From: Candidatus Delongbacteria bacterium
GTDB taxonomy: Bacteria > CAIWAD01
DNA: 64,000 nt
Assembly (NCBI GenBank): GCA_041675285.1
Contig: JBAYTZ010000015.1
Location: forward strand, 1-64,000
Direction of reading: 5' to 3'
The translations under genes were made by a program, and so were the position numbers. This document shows, in pieces, positions 50,509-59,282 of this stretch. The stretch's first letter is position 1. Each line of letters starts with the position of its first letter. Under the pieces are notes generated by a model. It saw nothing but the letters and a program-made list of their open reading frames with translations, did no database searches and was not told the origin of the DNA.

Positions 50509-51399
50509 ATGGCCACGCTGCTCACGCCGGAGCGGATCGGCAAGCTGAAGAGCCTGGACTTGGTGGCGCGCTCCGTGGTGGAGGGCTTCATCACCGGCCT
50601 GCACCGCTCGCCCTATCACGGCTTCAGCGTGGAGTTCAGCGAGCACCGCCCCTACCAGCGGGGCGACGAGATCCGCCACATCGACTGGCGCCTGTTCGCG
50701 CGCAGCGAGCGCTTCCAGATCAAGCAGTACGAGGAGGAGACCAACCTCCGCTGCCACATCCTGCTGGACGGCAGCGCGTCCATGGGCTTCGGCAGCCCGG
50801 GCCTGCTCAGCAAGTTCAGCTGGGGCGCGGCCCTGGCCGCCTGCCTGATGTACCTGATGGTGCGCCAGCAGGACGCCGTGGGCCTGGTCCTGTTCGACGA
50901 GGAGCTGCGCAAGCTCATCCCGCCCCGCAGCACGCGCGGCCACCTGCGCCTGCTGTTGAAGGAACTGGAGGGCTGGAAGCCCGCCGGCGGCACGCGCACG
51001 GAGGCCGTCCTGCATCGGATGGCCGAGTCGCTCACCCGGCGCGGGTTGGTGATCCTGATCAGCGACCTGCTGGACGACGAGAGCGCGCTGATCCGCGGCC
51101 TGAAGCACTTCCGCCACCAGGGCCACGAAGTCATCGTCCTGCAGCCGCTGGATCCGGCGGAGCTGGATTTCGGCCGGCTGGAGGGCGGGCGCTTCCGCGA
51201 CCTGGAGAGCGGCGAGGAGCTGTCCGCCGATCCGCGCCTGGTGGCCAAGGAGGTCAACGAGCGCGTGGCGGCCTTCGTGAAGAGCCTGCGCGGCCGCTGT
51301 CTGGGCGAGGGCATCGATTTTGCCACCTTGAGCACCGGCCGCGAGGTGGACCATGCGCTGCTGGAATACCTGATCAAGCGCAAGCGCGTGGCGGGCTGA
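50509..51399 (+). CDS. DUF58 domain protein (VWA-like partner of MoxR)
   Basis: A 296-residue cytoplasmic protein with the DUF58 motif GEIRHIDWRLFARSER-type centre (here GDEIRHIDWRLFARSERFQI) and a VWA-like fold following it: LLDGSASMGFG contains the DxSxS metal-ion site. DUF58 proteins work with MoxR ATPases in many bacteria, often in envelope or Bat aerotolerance clusters. It starts one base after the moxR stop, so they form one translational unit. A small DUF2442 gene follows. Confidence 0.93.
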   Translation: MATLLTPERIGKLKSLDLVARSVVEGFITGLHRSPYHGFSVEFSEHRPYQRGDEIRHIDWRLFARSERFQIKQYEEETNLRCHILLDGSASMGFGSPGLLSKFSWGAALAACLMYLMVRQQDAVGLVLFDEELRKLIPPRSTRGHLRLLLKELEGWKPAGGTRTEAVLHRMAESLTRRGLVILISDLLDDESALIRGLKHFRHQGHEVIVLQPLDPAELDFGRLEGGRFRDLESGEELSADPRLVAKEVNERVAAFVKSLRGRCLGEGIDFATLSTGREVDHALLEYLIKRKRVAG

Positions 51400-51414
51400 G
51401 AAGGATGGGCTGGG

Positions 51415-51756
51415 ATGAGTACGTCCATGGATGAGCGGACTCTTCCGACAATTTTGAAAGTGGCGACCTCTGCGCATGCCATCCAGGTGGAGTTGAGCGA
51501 CGGGCGCACGAATCTGCTGCCCATCGATTGGTATCCCCGGGTGGCGGCGGCCACGGTCAAGGAGCGGGCGCATTGGCGTCTGATCGCCAAAGGTGCCGGG
51601 GTCCACTGGGTGGACTTGGACGAGAGCGTAAGCGTGGAGAACATCCTGCAGGGCCGGCCTTCGGGTGAGAGCCAGAGTTCCTTCCAGAAATGGATCGACT
51701 CGAGAGCGGCACAGTCCACGACCCGTCCACGCCAGCCGCGCGCTGCGACCCGCTGA
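51415..51756 (+). CDS. DUF2442 domain protein
   Basis: A 113-residue protein whose residues 10-75 match DUF2442: ILKVATSAHAIQVELSDGRT, NLLPIDWYPRV, WRLIAKGAGVHWVDLDESVS and the ENILQGRPS end. DUF2442 proteins are often paired with DUF4160 proteins in toxin-antitoxin-like loci, but no DUF4160 gene is seen here. The C-terminal tail is basic and variable. Its composition is slightly less GC-rich than its neighbours. It interrupts an otherwise standard MoxR-DUF58-envelope run, so it may be an insertion. Confidence 0.8.
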   Translation: MSTSMDERTLPTILKVATSAHAIQVELSDGRTNLLPIDWYPRVAAATVKERAHWRLIAKGAGVHWVDLDESVSVENILQGRPSGESQSSFQKWIDSRAAQSTTRPRQPRAATR

Positions 51757-51786
51757 TCTTGTGACGAAACAACAGGTCGAGACGAA

Positions 51787-52605
51787 TTGACGTCGCTTTT
51801 CAATCAACCAGAAGCACGCCGCCTCCTGCGGGACGGGGCCTGGGTCGCCGTGCTGATCGTGCTGCTCTGGAGCCCGCTGCCCGAGATCATCCTGGGGCGC
51901 TGGCTGCAGGTCAGCAACGACGTGCGGCCGGAGACCGGGCGCGCCCACGACCGCCTGGACCTGCTGCAGGAGAGCGACAGCCAGGCCGTCAGCCGCTCCA
52001 CGGTGCTGGAGCGGCAGGCCGAGGAGAGCGCCCGGGTGGCCACCTTAAGCCAGCTGCGCATCTACCTGATGAACCACTCCGAGCTGGACATGGGCCTGGC
52101 GCGCTTCCGGGAGTTCTACGGCAGCCTGTCCAGCTGGCAGCAGGACCAGCTGATCGCGCCCGACGCGCTGGAGGACCTCACCCGGCGCGGCCTGCGCGCG
52201 GTGACCGTCAACCGGCACGGCGTCCACGCGCGCTTCTCCTTCCTGGACGAATCCCGCAACCGGATGGACGGCACGGAGGTGGACCTGCTGCAGATCCAGC
52301 TGTTGCCGCTGGGGCTGGGCCAGGTGGCCGAGCAGGACACGGGGCTGGCGCTGGCGGATCCCGCGCTGACGGAGGTGCGCGACCGCCAGGAGGAGTCGGC
52401 CCTTGTGCCCGAGCACCGCGAGCTGCTGAGTCGGCTGCGCCAGGTGCCGGGGCTGAGCGTGCGCCGCGTCTGGCAGGCGCAGGGCGAGATCCTGCTGCTG
52501 GAGTTCCGCGCGGGCGGCGAGACCCAGTGGCTGCGCCCGGGCGGCGTGGTGATCAGCAAGGACACGGGGCTGCCCATCCGCAGCGGCGAGGAGGAACGCG
52601 AATGA
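51787..52605 (+). CDS. uncharacterised envelope protein upstream of the PBP
   Basis: A 272-residue protein starting at TTG 51787 (start uncertain). An N-terminal hydrophobic helix (WVAVLIVLLWSPLPEIILG) is followed by a soluble region rich in helices, with no recognised family. It ends with a small beta-rich domain. The stop overlaps the ATG of the penicillin-binding protein gene, so the two should be made together and may interact in the periplasm. The role is inferred from position only. Confidence 0.6.
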   Translation: MTSLFNQPEARRLLRDGAWVAVLIVLLWSPLPEIILGRWLQVSNDVRPETGRAHDRLDLLQESDSQAVSRSTVLERQAEESARVATLSQLRIYLMNHSELDMGLARFREFYGSLSSWQQDQLIAPDALEDLTRRGLRAVTVNRHGVHARFSFLDESRNRMDGTEVDLLQIQLLPLGLGQVAEQDTGLALADPALTEVRDRQEESALVPEHRELLSRLRQVPGLSVRRVWQAQGEILLLEFRAGGETQWLRPGGVVISKDTGLPIRSGEEERE

Positions 52606-54551
52606 ACCGCGACCTGCTGCGTTCCCTGCGTCTGGCGCTCTATTCGCTGATGGGCGTGCTGGGTCTGGGCCTGCTCCTCATGCTGGTCTACACCTCGCTG
52701 GTGCAGCACCAGCTGCCCTACCTGCCGCAGAAACTGGCCGACCTGGAGCCGCCCCGTCGGACCACGATCCTCGACCGCAACGGCCTGGTGCTGAGCCGGA
52801 TCGGCTCCTCGCTGCCCGTCTCGCTGGAGCAGATCTCGCCCTTCTTCGTCAACGCGCTGCTGGCCACGGAGGACGAGGCCTTCCTCGAGCACCACGGCAT
52901 CGACAAGACCGCCCTGTTGCGTGCGGCGCTCTCCCAGTTCCTGCCGGGCCGGCGCAGCGGCGGCTCCACGCTGACCCAGCAGCTGGCCAAGAACATGTTC
53001 TTCTCCTTCGAGAAGAAGGTGGACCGCAAGCTGCGCGAAATGCTGCTCACGCTGGCGATGGAGTCGCGCTACGAGAAGCACGACATCCTGGAGGCCTACT
53101 GCAACACGGTGGACTTCGGCGCGGGCAGCATGGGCGTGGAGGCCGCGGCCCAGGAGTATTTCGAGAAGTCCGCCCTCGACCTGGAGGTGGTGGAGGCCGC
53201 CACGCTGGTGGCGATCCTCAACGCCCCCACGCGCTACAACCCGCGCTCCAACCCGGCCGCCTGCCGGGAGCGGCGCAACTGGGTGCTGGCGCGGCTGGGC
53301 CGCACGGGGCACCTGGAGCGCGACGAGGTGGCGCGGCTCAAGGCCAGCCCGATCCGCGTCAAGCCCGGCAAGCGCAACAACGCGGGCCACCTGCGCGACT
53401 GGATCCTGGCCGACCTGGAGGACGAGTACCGCAAGCTGGGCCTCGAGCCCGAGACCATTCCCTACGCCGGGCTGGAGATCCACACCAGCGTGGACGCCCG
53501 GCTGCAGGACGTGGCCCAGCAATCGGTGACCGAGTTCTGCACCGATCTGGAGAAGCGCCTGGGCAGCAACGCCACCCAGCTGGACGGGGCGGTGGTGGCC
53601 GTGGATCCGCGCAACGGCGAGATCCTGGCGCTGGTGGGCGGCCGCGACTACATCAAGAGCTCCTACAACTGCGCGCTGAGTCCCAATCGCCAGCCGGGCA
53701 GCAGTTTCAAGCCCTTCTTCTACTACTCGACGCTGCGCGAGGGCTGGTCGCCGCTGGACCTGGTGGTGGACAGCGTGCAGAGCTACCAGCTCAGCGACAT
53801 GAACTGGACGCCGCGCAACTGGGACTACAGCCAGAGCGGGCGCCAGACCTACATCTACAGCCTGATGAAGAGCCTCAACGTGGTGGTGGCCAACGCCGCC
53901 GTTCGGCAGGGCATGAAGGAGACCATCCGCACGGCGCGGCTGGCCGGGATCACGGCGCCGCTGGAGAACAAGCCCTCCATGGCCCTGGGCGCCTACCCCG
54001 TCAGGCCGCTGGAGCTGGCCCAGGCCTACTCGGTCTTCGTCAACCGCGGGATCCGCTCCGACGCCTACGCCGTGCGCCGGGTGGTGGACCGTTTCGGACG
54101 CGAGGTGATGCGCCACAAGCCGCGCCAGCGCCAGGCGCTGGATCCGGTGGAATGCTACCTGGTGCTGGACATGCTCAAGGGCGCCGTGCGCTACGGCACG
54201 GGCGGCGACCTGCTCTCCGTGCGGGTCTCGGGCGACCTGGGCGGCAAGACGGGCACCACGGACGACTATCGCGACAGCTGGTTCTGCGCCGTGATGCCGC
54301 GGCTGGTCTGCGTGAGCTGGGTGGGCAACCGCGACAACCACCCCATGCGCTTCTCGCGCGAGCACGGCGTGACGGGCGCCACGGGCGGCCTGAAGGTCTT
54401 CAAGGGCATCCTGCCGCGGGTGGAGGGGATCCTGGGCCGCCAGGGCACCTTTGCCGTTCCGGAGGGCGTCGAGTTCCACGACGTGGATCTTTGGAGCGGA
54501 CGGGAGACGCCGGGCGGCATCCGCCTGGCCCTGCGGCCGATTGACTATTGA
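52602..54551 (+). CDS. class A penicillin-binding protein (bifunctional)
   Basis: A 649-residue inner-membrane enzyme. An N-terminal anchor (residues 10-32) is followed by a GT51 glycosyltransferase domain with the catalytic Glu90 in ATEDEAFLEHHGID and GGSTLTQQLAKNMF. The transpeptidase domain has the active-site SxxK (SSFK, Ser367-Lys370), the SLN motif in LMKSLNVVVAN and KTG at 549-551. It polymerises and cross-links peptidoglycan, in the PBP1A style. ATG at 52602 overlaps the preceding stop. The SPOR gene follows after 12 bp. Confidence 0.95.
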   Translation: MNRDLLRSLRLALYSLMGVLGLGLLLMLVYTSLVQHQLPYLPQKLADLEPPRRTTILDRNGLVLSRIGSSLPVSLEQISPFFVNALLATEDEAFLEHHGIDKTALLRAALSQFLPGRRSGGSTLTQQLAKNMFFSFEKKVDRKLREMLLTLAMESRYEKHDILEAYCNTVDFGAGSMGVEAAAQEYFEKSALDLEVVEAATLVAILNAPTRYNPRSNPAACRERRNWVLARLGRTGHLERDEVARLKASPIRVKPGKRNNAGHLRDWILADLEDEYRKLGLEPETIPYAGLEIHTSVDARLQDVAQQSVTEFCTDLEKRLGSNATQLDGAVVAVDPRNGEILALVGGRDYIKSSYNCALSPNRQPGSSFKPFFYYSTLREGWSPLDLVVDSVQSYQLSDMNWTPRNWDYSQSGRQTYIYSLMKSLNVVVANAAVRQGMKETIRTARLAGITAPLENKPSMALGAYPVRPLELAQAYSVFVNRGIRSDAYAVRRVVDRFGREVMRHKPRQRQALDPVECYLVLDMLKGAVRYGTGGDLLSVRVSGDLGGKTGTTDDYRDSWFCAVMPRLVCVSWVGNRDNHPMRFSREHGVTGATGGLKVFKGILPRVEGILGRQGTFAVPEGVEFHDVDLWSGRETPGGIRLALRPIDY

Positions 54552-54563
54552 GATGGTGACGCC

Positions 54564-55862
54564 ATGAGGGGACGCATCGATCATCTGCTGGAGCTGGCCC
54601 GCCTGGCCGGCAAGGTGCTGCTCTCCTATTCGGTGGCGGCCTGGCTGCTCTATCTGCTCGTGGGCATGCTGCTGCCCAGCCTGCTGGTCCGGGGCAGTCC
54701 GCTGACCCTGATCGGCGGCCTGGTGCTGGCCCTGCCCGCGCCCCTGCTGCTCTTCAAGCGCTCGCGGACGCGCCACCCCAATCGGCTGGCCCAGGCCTGG
54801 GAGGCGCTGGACCGTCGCGATCCCGCCGGCCTGGCGGCTTTCCACGAACTGCTGCAGCAGCAAACCGGCCTGACGCGGACCGCCCGCACCGGCTGGGAGG
54901 AGCGGCTGCTGGACGCTTGGCGCGCGGCGCCGGCGCCGCTGGACGACGGCGCAGCCGCCAGCCTGCGTGATCTGCTCTTCATCCAGGAGCGACTGGGACC
55001 GGAAGCGCGGGAGCTGCTGCTGCGCCTGAGCGGCACGGCTGTGGCGCCGCTGGATCTGCTGCGGCTCTGGAACCGCGCCGAGGCCGGCGGACTGGCCCCG
55101 GACCCCCGCGCCCTGGCCGAGGCCTGCCGGGCCTTCGGGCCGGGCGCACTGCCCCGCGGCCTGCGAAGCGTCAAGGCCCTGCTGTTCCGACTGGTGCGCG
55201 ACAACCATCCGGAGGGCCGGGCCCTGCTGGTGGCCCTGCTGGAGGCCGGCCGGTTGCGCGGGCGCGATCTGCCGCCCGACCTGAAACCCGTCTTCGCCCA
55301 CCTGGCCGCGACGCCGGCCGCGGCGTCCAGCTCCCCGCTGGCGGGCATCCCCTTCCTGCGCTACCTGTCCCTGGGCCGCGCGCGCCTGCGCGGGGTCACC
55401 GGGCGGAATCGGCTGGGCGCGGGCTGGAAGTGGGGCGTGGTGCTGGGCGTGATCGCGCTGGCGGCGGGGCTGAGCCGGCTGCTGGAGAAGGCGCCGCCGC
55501 CCATGCAGGCGCCGCCCCAGGTGGCCTTCGACTACGCGCCCCCCGCGGACGTGGAGGCGGGCTTCACGCTGCAGATCCTGGCCAGCCGCGACAGCTCCCA
55601 GACCGCGGCCTACGTGCAGCGCCTGCACGGCGACGGCCGCTACGCCTACGCGCTGGCGCCGCGCAGCAACTCGTCCTACTATCGCGTGCGGCTGGGCTGG
55701 TTCCTGGACCGCGCCGCCGCGGATTCCGTGGCCAGCCTGCTGCGCCAGCGCGGCGTGATCGACGAGTGGTACGTGGCCAACTTCGACCGCGAGGGCCGTC
55801 TGTTCGAGACCCTGCTGGCTCCGCCGGACAGCACGGCGGACTCCACCCGCACGGAGCACTGA
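54564..55862 (+). CDS. SPOR-domain membrane protein
   Basis: A 432-residue protein with two N-terminal hydrophobic helices (residues 15-65), a helical cytoplasmic region, a second anchor (about 290-310) and a C-terminal SPOR domain starting FTLQILASRDSSQTAAYVQR and including YYRVRLGWFLDRAAADSV. SPOR domains bind glycan strands lacking stem peptides, at sites of active septal or pole remodelling. It directly follows the class A PBP gene, which suggests it targets or modulates that enzyme at the division site. Confidence 0.82.
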   Translation: MRGRIDHLLELARLAGKVLLSYSVAAWLLYLLVGMLLPSLLVRGSPLTLIGGLVLALPAPLLLFKRSRTRHPNRLAQAWEALDRRDPAGLAAFHELLQQQTGLTRTARTGWEERLLDAWRAAPAPLDDGAAASLRDLLFIQERLGPEARELLLRLSGTAVAPLDLLRLWNRAEAGGLAPDPRALAEACRAFGPGALPRGLRSVKALLFRLVRDNHPEGRALLVALLEAGRLRGRDLPPDLKPVFAHLAATPAAASSSPLAGIPFLRYLSLGRARLRGVTGRNRLGAGWKWGVVLGVIALAAGLSRLLEKAPPPMQAPPQVAFDYAPPADVEAGFTLQILASRDSSQTAAYVQRLHGDGRYAYALAPRSNSSYYRVRLGWFLDRAAADSVASLLRQRGVIDEWYVANFDREGRLFETLLAPPDSTADSTRTEH

Positions 55863-55864
55863 CC

Positions 55865-57682
55865 ATGCCAGGACTCCTCCACTCCCCAAGCCGAACCACC
55901 GTGTCACACGGCCTGCATGCCGGCGGGCGTTTCGCTTTGCTGCTGGTGGCGGGGTTGTTCTGCTGGCCCGGGCAGCCGCTGGCCGCCCCGTCGGCGGGAG
56001 ACGTGGAGACGCTGATCCGCCGTCTGGCCGCTCCGGAGCTGGACGGTCGCCGGGCAGGCACTCCTGGCGGCGAACGCGCCGTGGCGCTGCTGGAGCGCGA
56101 ACTGGCCGCGCTGGGACTGGCGCCGCTGGAGGGCTTCAGCGGCCTGCGGCAGGAGTTCGAGTTCCACCCGCGCTCGACGGTGACCGGGGAGACGCTGCGG
56201 CTGGCCGGCGCCGCCCAGCCGCTGGACCCGGCGGACTGGCAGGCCCTGGCCGCCTCCGGCGCCGGACGGCTGACGGCCCCGGCCGTATTCTGCGGCTACG
56301 GGCTGCGGGACGCCGCGGCGGGCTGGCTGGAGTACGAACCCGCCGACGTGGCGGGCCGGGTGGTCCTGTTGCTGCGGCAGGTGCCCGAGGGCCTGGCCGC
56401 CGGATCCTCCCCGCAGGCCCAGACCCTGGCGCGGCGCGTGGCGGCGGTGCGGGAGTGCGGCGCGCGGGCCGTGCTGGTCGTGGACAGTCCCTTTGACCTC
56501 CAGGCCGCGCGACTGCGGGGCGAGGGTCCGGATCCCGCCCTGGGCGATCTGGGACTGCCCGTGGCGGGCCTCTCCGCCGCTTGGGCGGACAGCCTGCTGC
56601 AGCGGGCGGGCAGCGGACTCAAGACCCAACTCTCGCGCCTCAGCCGCGCCAAACGGGCCCAGCCGGCGCTGCCCCTGGTGGGCGAACTGGAATTGTCCAT
56701 CCGCGTGGAGCGCGAGACGGCCCGCAGCTGGAATCTGGGCGCGGCCCTGCCCGGCACGGGCGCAGCCGCCCGGCGCTGGGTGCTGGTGGGCGCGCACCAC
56801 GACCACCTGGGACGGGGCGCGGACGGCCGTGGACCGCTGCATCCCGGCGCGGACGACAACGCCAGCGGCACGGCCCTGCTGCTGCAGTTGGCGCGCGATC
56901 TGCGGGATTCGCCGGTCGAACCGGCGGGCGGACGCCGCTCCCTGGCCCTGGTCTGGTTCGGGGGCGAAGAGTTGGGCCGGCTGGGCTCACGGCGCCTGGC
57001 GGAGGAATCGCCGGCCTGGCTGGACTCGCTGGACCTGATGATCAACCTGGACATGCTGGGCCGGCTGGAGGAGCAGACCCTGCTTCTGCTGGGCGGGGCC
57101 GAACACCCCGAACTGCAGCCGGGCCTGGGGGCGGCCGCGGCGGCGGCGGGCCTGCTGGTGCGGGCCACGGGGGAATCCCCCGGCGGCGACCACGAGAGTT
57201 TCCGCGCGCTGGGCCTGCCGGCCGTGATGCTGTTCACCGGCGCCCACGAGGACTACCACAAGCCGACGGACACGGCGGAGCGCATCCACGTCGCGGGACT
57301 GGAGCCCATCCGGCGCACGCTGGCGGGCTGGCTGCCCGCGGTGCTGGATTCCGGCCTGCGCATCGCGGCGGGCCAGCCGGCGGCGGCCGTGCCCGAAGGC
57401 GGCAGTCCCGTGCGCGTGGCCATCGGGATCGTGCCCGGCTACGAGAGCCGGGAGGGCGGCATGCCCGTGCAGGACGTCAAGCCCGGCTCCGCGGCGGAGC
57501 GGGCGGGCTTGCGGGCGGGGGACGTGCTGCTCGCGCTGGGCCGCTTCCCCGTGGCAAACATCCACGACTATACCTTCGCGCTGCGCCACTACGAGGCCGG
57601 CGAGGAGCTGCCCGTGGCCTATCTGCGGGACGGACAGCGCCGCCAAACCACGGTGCGGCTGGAGGAGCGGATCCGGCCCTGA
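55865..57682 (+). CDS. M28-family metallopeptidase with PA and PDZ domains
   Basis: A 605-residue exported peptidase. The signal peptide is unusually long (hydrophobic core residues 21-40, ending PLAA|PS). A protease-associated region with VVLLLRQVPEGLA is followed by the M28 core: GAHHDHLGRG, the bridging Asp in HPGADDNASGT, WFGGEELGRLGS, NLDMLG and DYHKPTDT. A C-terminal PDZ-like domain (VKPGSAAERAGLRAGDVLLA) follows. It should cleave amino-terminal residues from periplasmic or surface peptides. ATG 55865 lies two bases after the SPOR stop. Confidence 0.93.
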   Translation: MPGLLHSPSRTTVSHGLHAGGRFALLLVAGLFCWPGQPLAAPSAGDVETLIRRLAAPELDGRRAGTPGGERAVALLERELAALGLAPLEGFSGLRQEFEFHPRSTVTGETLRLAGAAQPLDPADWQALAASGAGRLTAPAVFCGYGLRDAAAGWLEYEPADVAGRVVLLLRQVPEGLAAGSSPQAQTLARRVAAVRECGARAVLVVDSPFDLQAARLRGEGPDPALGDLGLPVAGLSAAWADSLLQRAGSGLKTQLSRLSRAKRAQPALPLVGELELSIRVERETARSWNLGAALPGTGAAARRWVLVGAHHDHLGRGADGRGPLHPGADDNASGTALLLQLARDLRDSPVEPAGGRRSLALVWFGGEELGRLGSRRLAEESPAWLDSLDLMINLDMLGRLEEQTLLLLGGAEHPELQPGLGAAAAAAGLLVRATGESPGGDHESFRALGLPAVMLFTGAHEDYHKPTDTAERIHVAGLEPIRRTLAGWLPAVLDSGLRIAAGQPAAAVPEGGSPVRVAIGIVPGYESREGGMPVQDVKPGSAAERAGLRAGDVLLALGRFPVANIHDYTFALRHYEAGEELPVAYLRDGQRRQTTVRLEERIRP

Positions 57683-57715
57683 GCCGGTCCGCCGACGCCA
57701 CAGAGGAGAGTTCCC

Positions 57716-59266
57716 ATGCCCCAGATCCAGGTGGGCAGTTGCTGGCTGGACATCCGCACCCTGGCGGCCGTGGCCGCGGGCGGCGGCAGTTTCACCCTGA
57801 CCCCGGAGGCCCTGGCGGCCGTGAACGCCTCGCGGGCCTTCGTGGACCAGGCCGTGGAGCGCGGCGAAGTCATTTATGGCATCACGACGGGCTTCGGCGC
57901 CCTGCAGCGCGTGCAGATCGCCCGGGAGGACCTGGGCCGCCTCCAGCACAACCTGCTGGTCAGCCACGCTGTCTCCACCGGCGCGCCGCTGCCCGCCGAC
58001 GTGGTGCGCGCCATGCTGCTGCTGCGCGCCCACAGCCTGGCCCAGGGCTACAGCGGCGTGCGAGCCGTGCTGATCGAGCGCCTATTGGAACTGCTGCGCC
58101 GCGATCTGGTGCCGCACATTCCGGCGCTGGGCTCCGTCGGCGCCTCCGGCGACCTCTCGCCCCTTTCGCACATGGCGCTGCCGATCATCGGCGAAGGCAA
58201 ATTGATGTATCACGGCACTTGGAAGCCCGCCGGCTGGGTGCTGGGGATCGAAGGCCTGCAGCCGCTGGTGCTGGAAGCCAAGGAGGGTCTGGCCCTCAAC
58301 AACGGCACCCAGTTCATGACCGCCAGCGCGGCCCTGCTGCTGCACCGGGCCGAGCGTCTGGCCCGCAGCGCGGACATCGTGCTGGCCCTGACACTGGAGG
58401 CCCTGCAGGGCAAGTCCGCGGCCTTCGACGCCCGCGTGCACGCCCTGCGCCGCCACCCCGGCCAGGACGCGGTGGCGGACAACGTGCGACTGCTCACCCA
58501 GGGCTCCACGCGCGTGGACGCCGTGGACCCGGAGCACCCGCGCGTGCAGGACTCCTACTCCGTGCGCTGCGCGCCCCAGGTCCAGGGCGCCTCCCGCGAC
58601 ACCTTCGCCCAGCTGCGCTCCGCCGTGGAGCGCGAGATGAACTCGGTGACCGACAATCCGCTGGTCTTCGCCGAGGACGGCGAGGTGCTGAGCGGCGGCA
58701 ACTTCCACGGGGAGCCGATGGCCTTCTGCCTGGACTTCCTCAAGGTGGCCCTCTCCGAACTGGCCTCGATCTCCGAGCGGCGCACGGCCAAGCTGCTGGA
58801 CTCCAGCCAGAGCCACGGCCTGCCCGCCTTCCTGGTCACCCGCAGCGGCCTGAACAGCGGCATGATGATCTGCCAGTACACGGCCGCGGCCCTGGTCTCC
58901 AAGAACAAGACCCTGGCGCACCCGGACTCGACGGACTCCATCCCCACCAGCGCCAACCAGGAGGACCACGTGAGCATGGGCGCCAACGCGGCCCTGCACG
59001 CGCTGGAAATCGCCGACCACGTGGGGACCGTGCTGGCCATCGAGCTGCTGGCCGCGCACTACGGCAACCGCTTCCGCGGCGGATCCCCCGGACGCGGGAG
59101 CGCCGCGGCCCTGCTGGCGGTGGGCACCTGCCTGGCCAGCGAGGCCGCCAGCGAGGACGAGGTGGTGGATCACGACTTCCGGCGCGAGTATCACGCCCTG
59201 AAGCAACTGATCGAGTCCGGCTCGCTGCTGCGTTCGGTGGAAGACGAAGTGGGGCCGTTGCGCTGA
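57716..59266 (+). CDS. hutH: histidine ammonia-lyase
   Basis: A 516-residue enzyme that converts L-histidine to urocanate and ammonia, the first step of histidine degradation. The self-made MIO prosthetic group comes from Ala143-Ser144-Gly145 in GSVGASGDLSPLSHMALPII. YGITTGFGALQRV, QEDHVSMGANAALHALEIAD and GNRFRGGSPGRGSA also match. No other hut gene lies in this window, so the pathway is either elsewhere or this is a lone catabolic gene. AGAGGAGAG precedes the ATG. Confidence 0.95.
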   Translation: MPQIQVGSCWLDIRTLAAVAAGGGSFTLTPEALAAVNASRAFVDQAVERGEVIYGITTGFGALQRVQIAREDLGRLQHNLLVSHAVSTGAPLPADVVRAMLLLRAHSLAQGYSGVRAVLIERLLELLRRDLVPHIPALGSVGASGDLSPLSHMALPIIGEGKLMYHGTWKPAGWVLGIEGLQPLVLEAKEGLALNNGTQFMTASAALLLHRAERLARSADIVLALTLEALQGKSAAFDARVHALRRHPGQDAVADNVRLLTQGSTRVDAVDPEHPRVQDSYSVRCAPQVQGASRDTFAQLRSAVEREMNSVTDNPLVFAEDGEVLSGGNFHGEPMAFCLDFLKVALSELASISERRTAKLLDSSQSHGLPAFLVTRSGLNSGMMICQYTAAALVSKNKTLAHPDSTDSIPTSANQEDHVSMGANAALHALEIADHVGTVLAIELLAAHYGNRFRGGSPGRGSAAALLAVGTCLASEAASEDEVVDHDFRREYHALKQLIESGSLLRSVEDEVGPLR

Positions 59267-59282
59267 GCTGAACGGAGCCGAG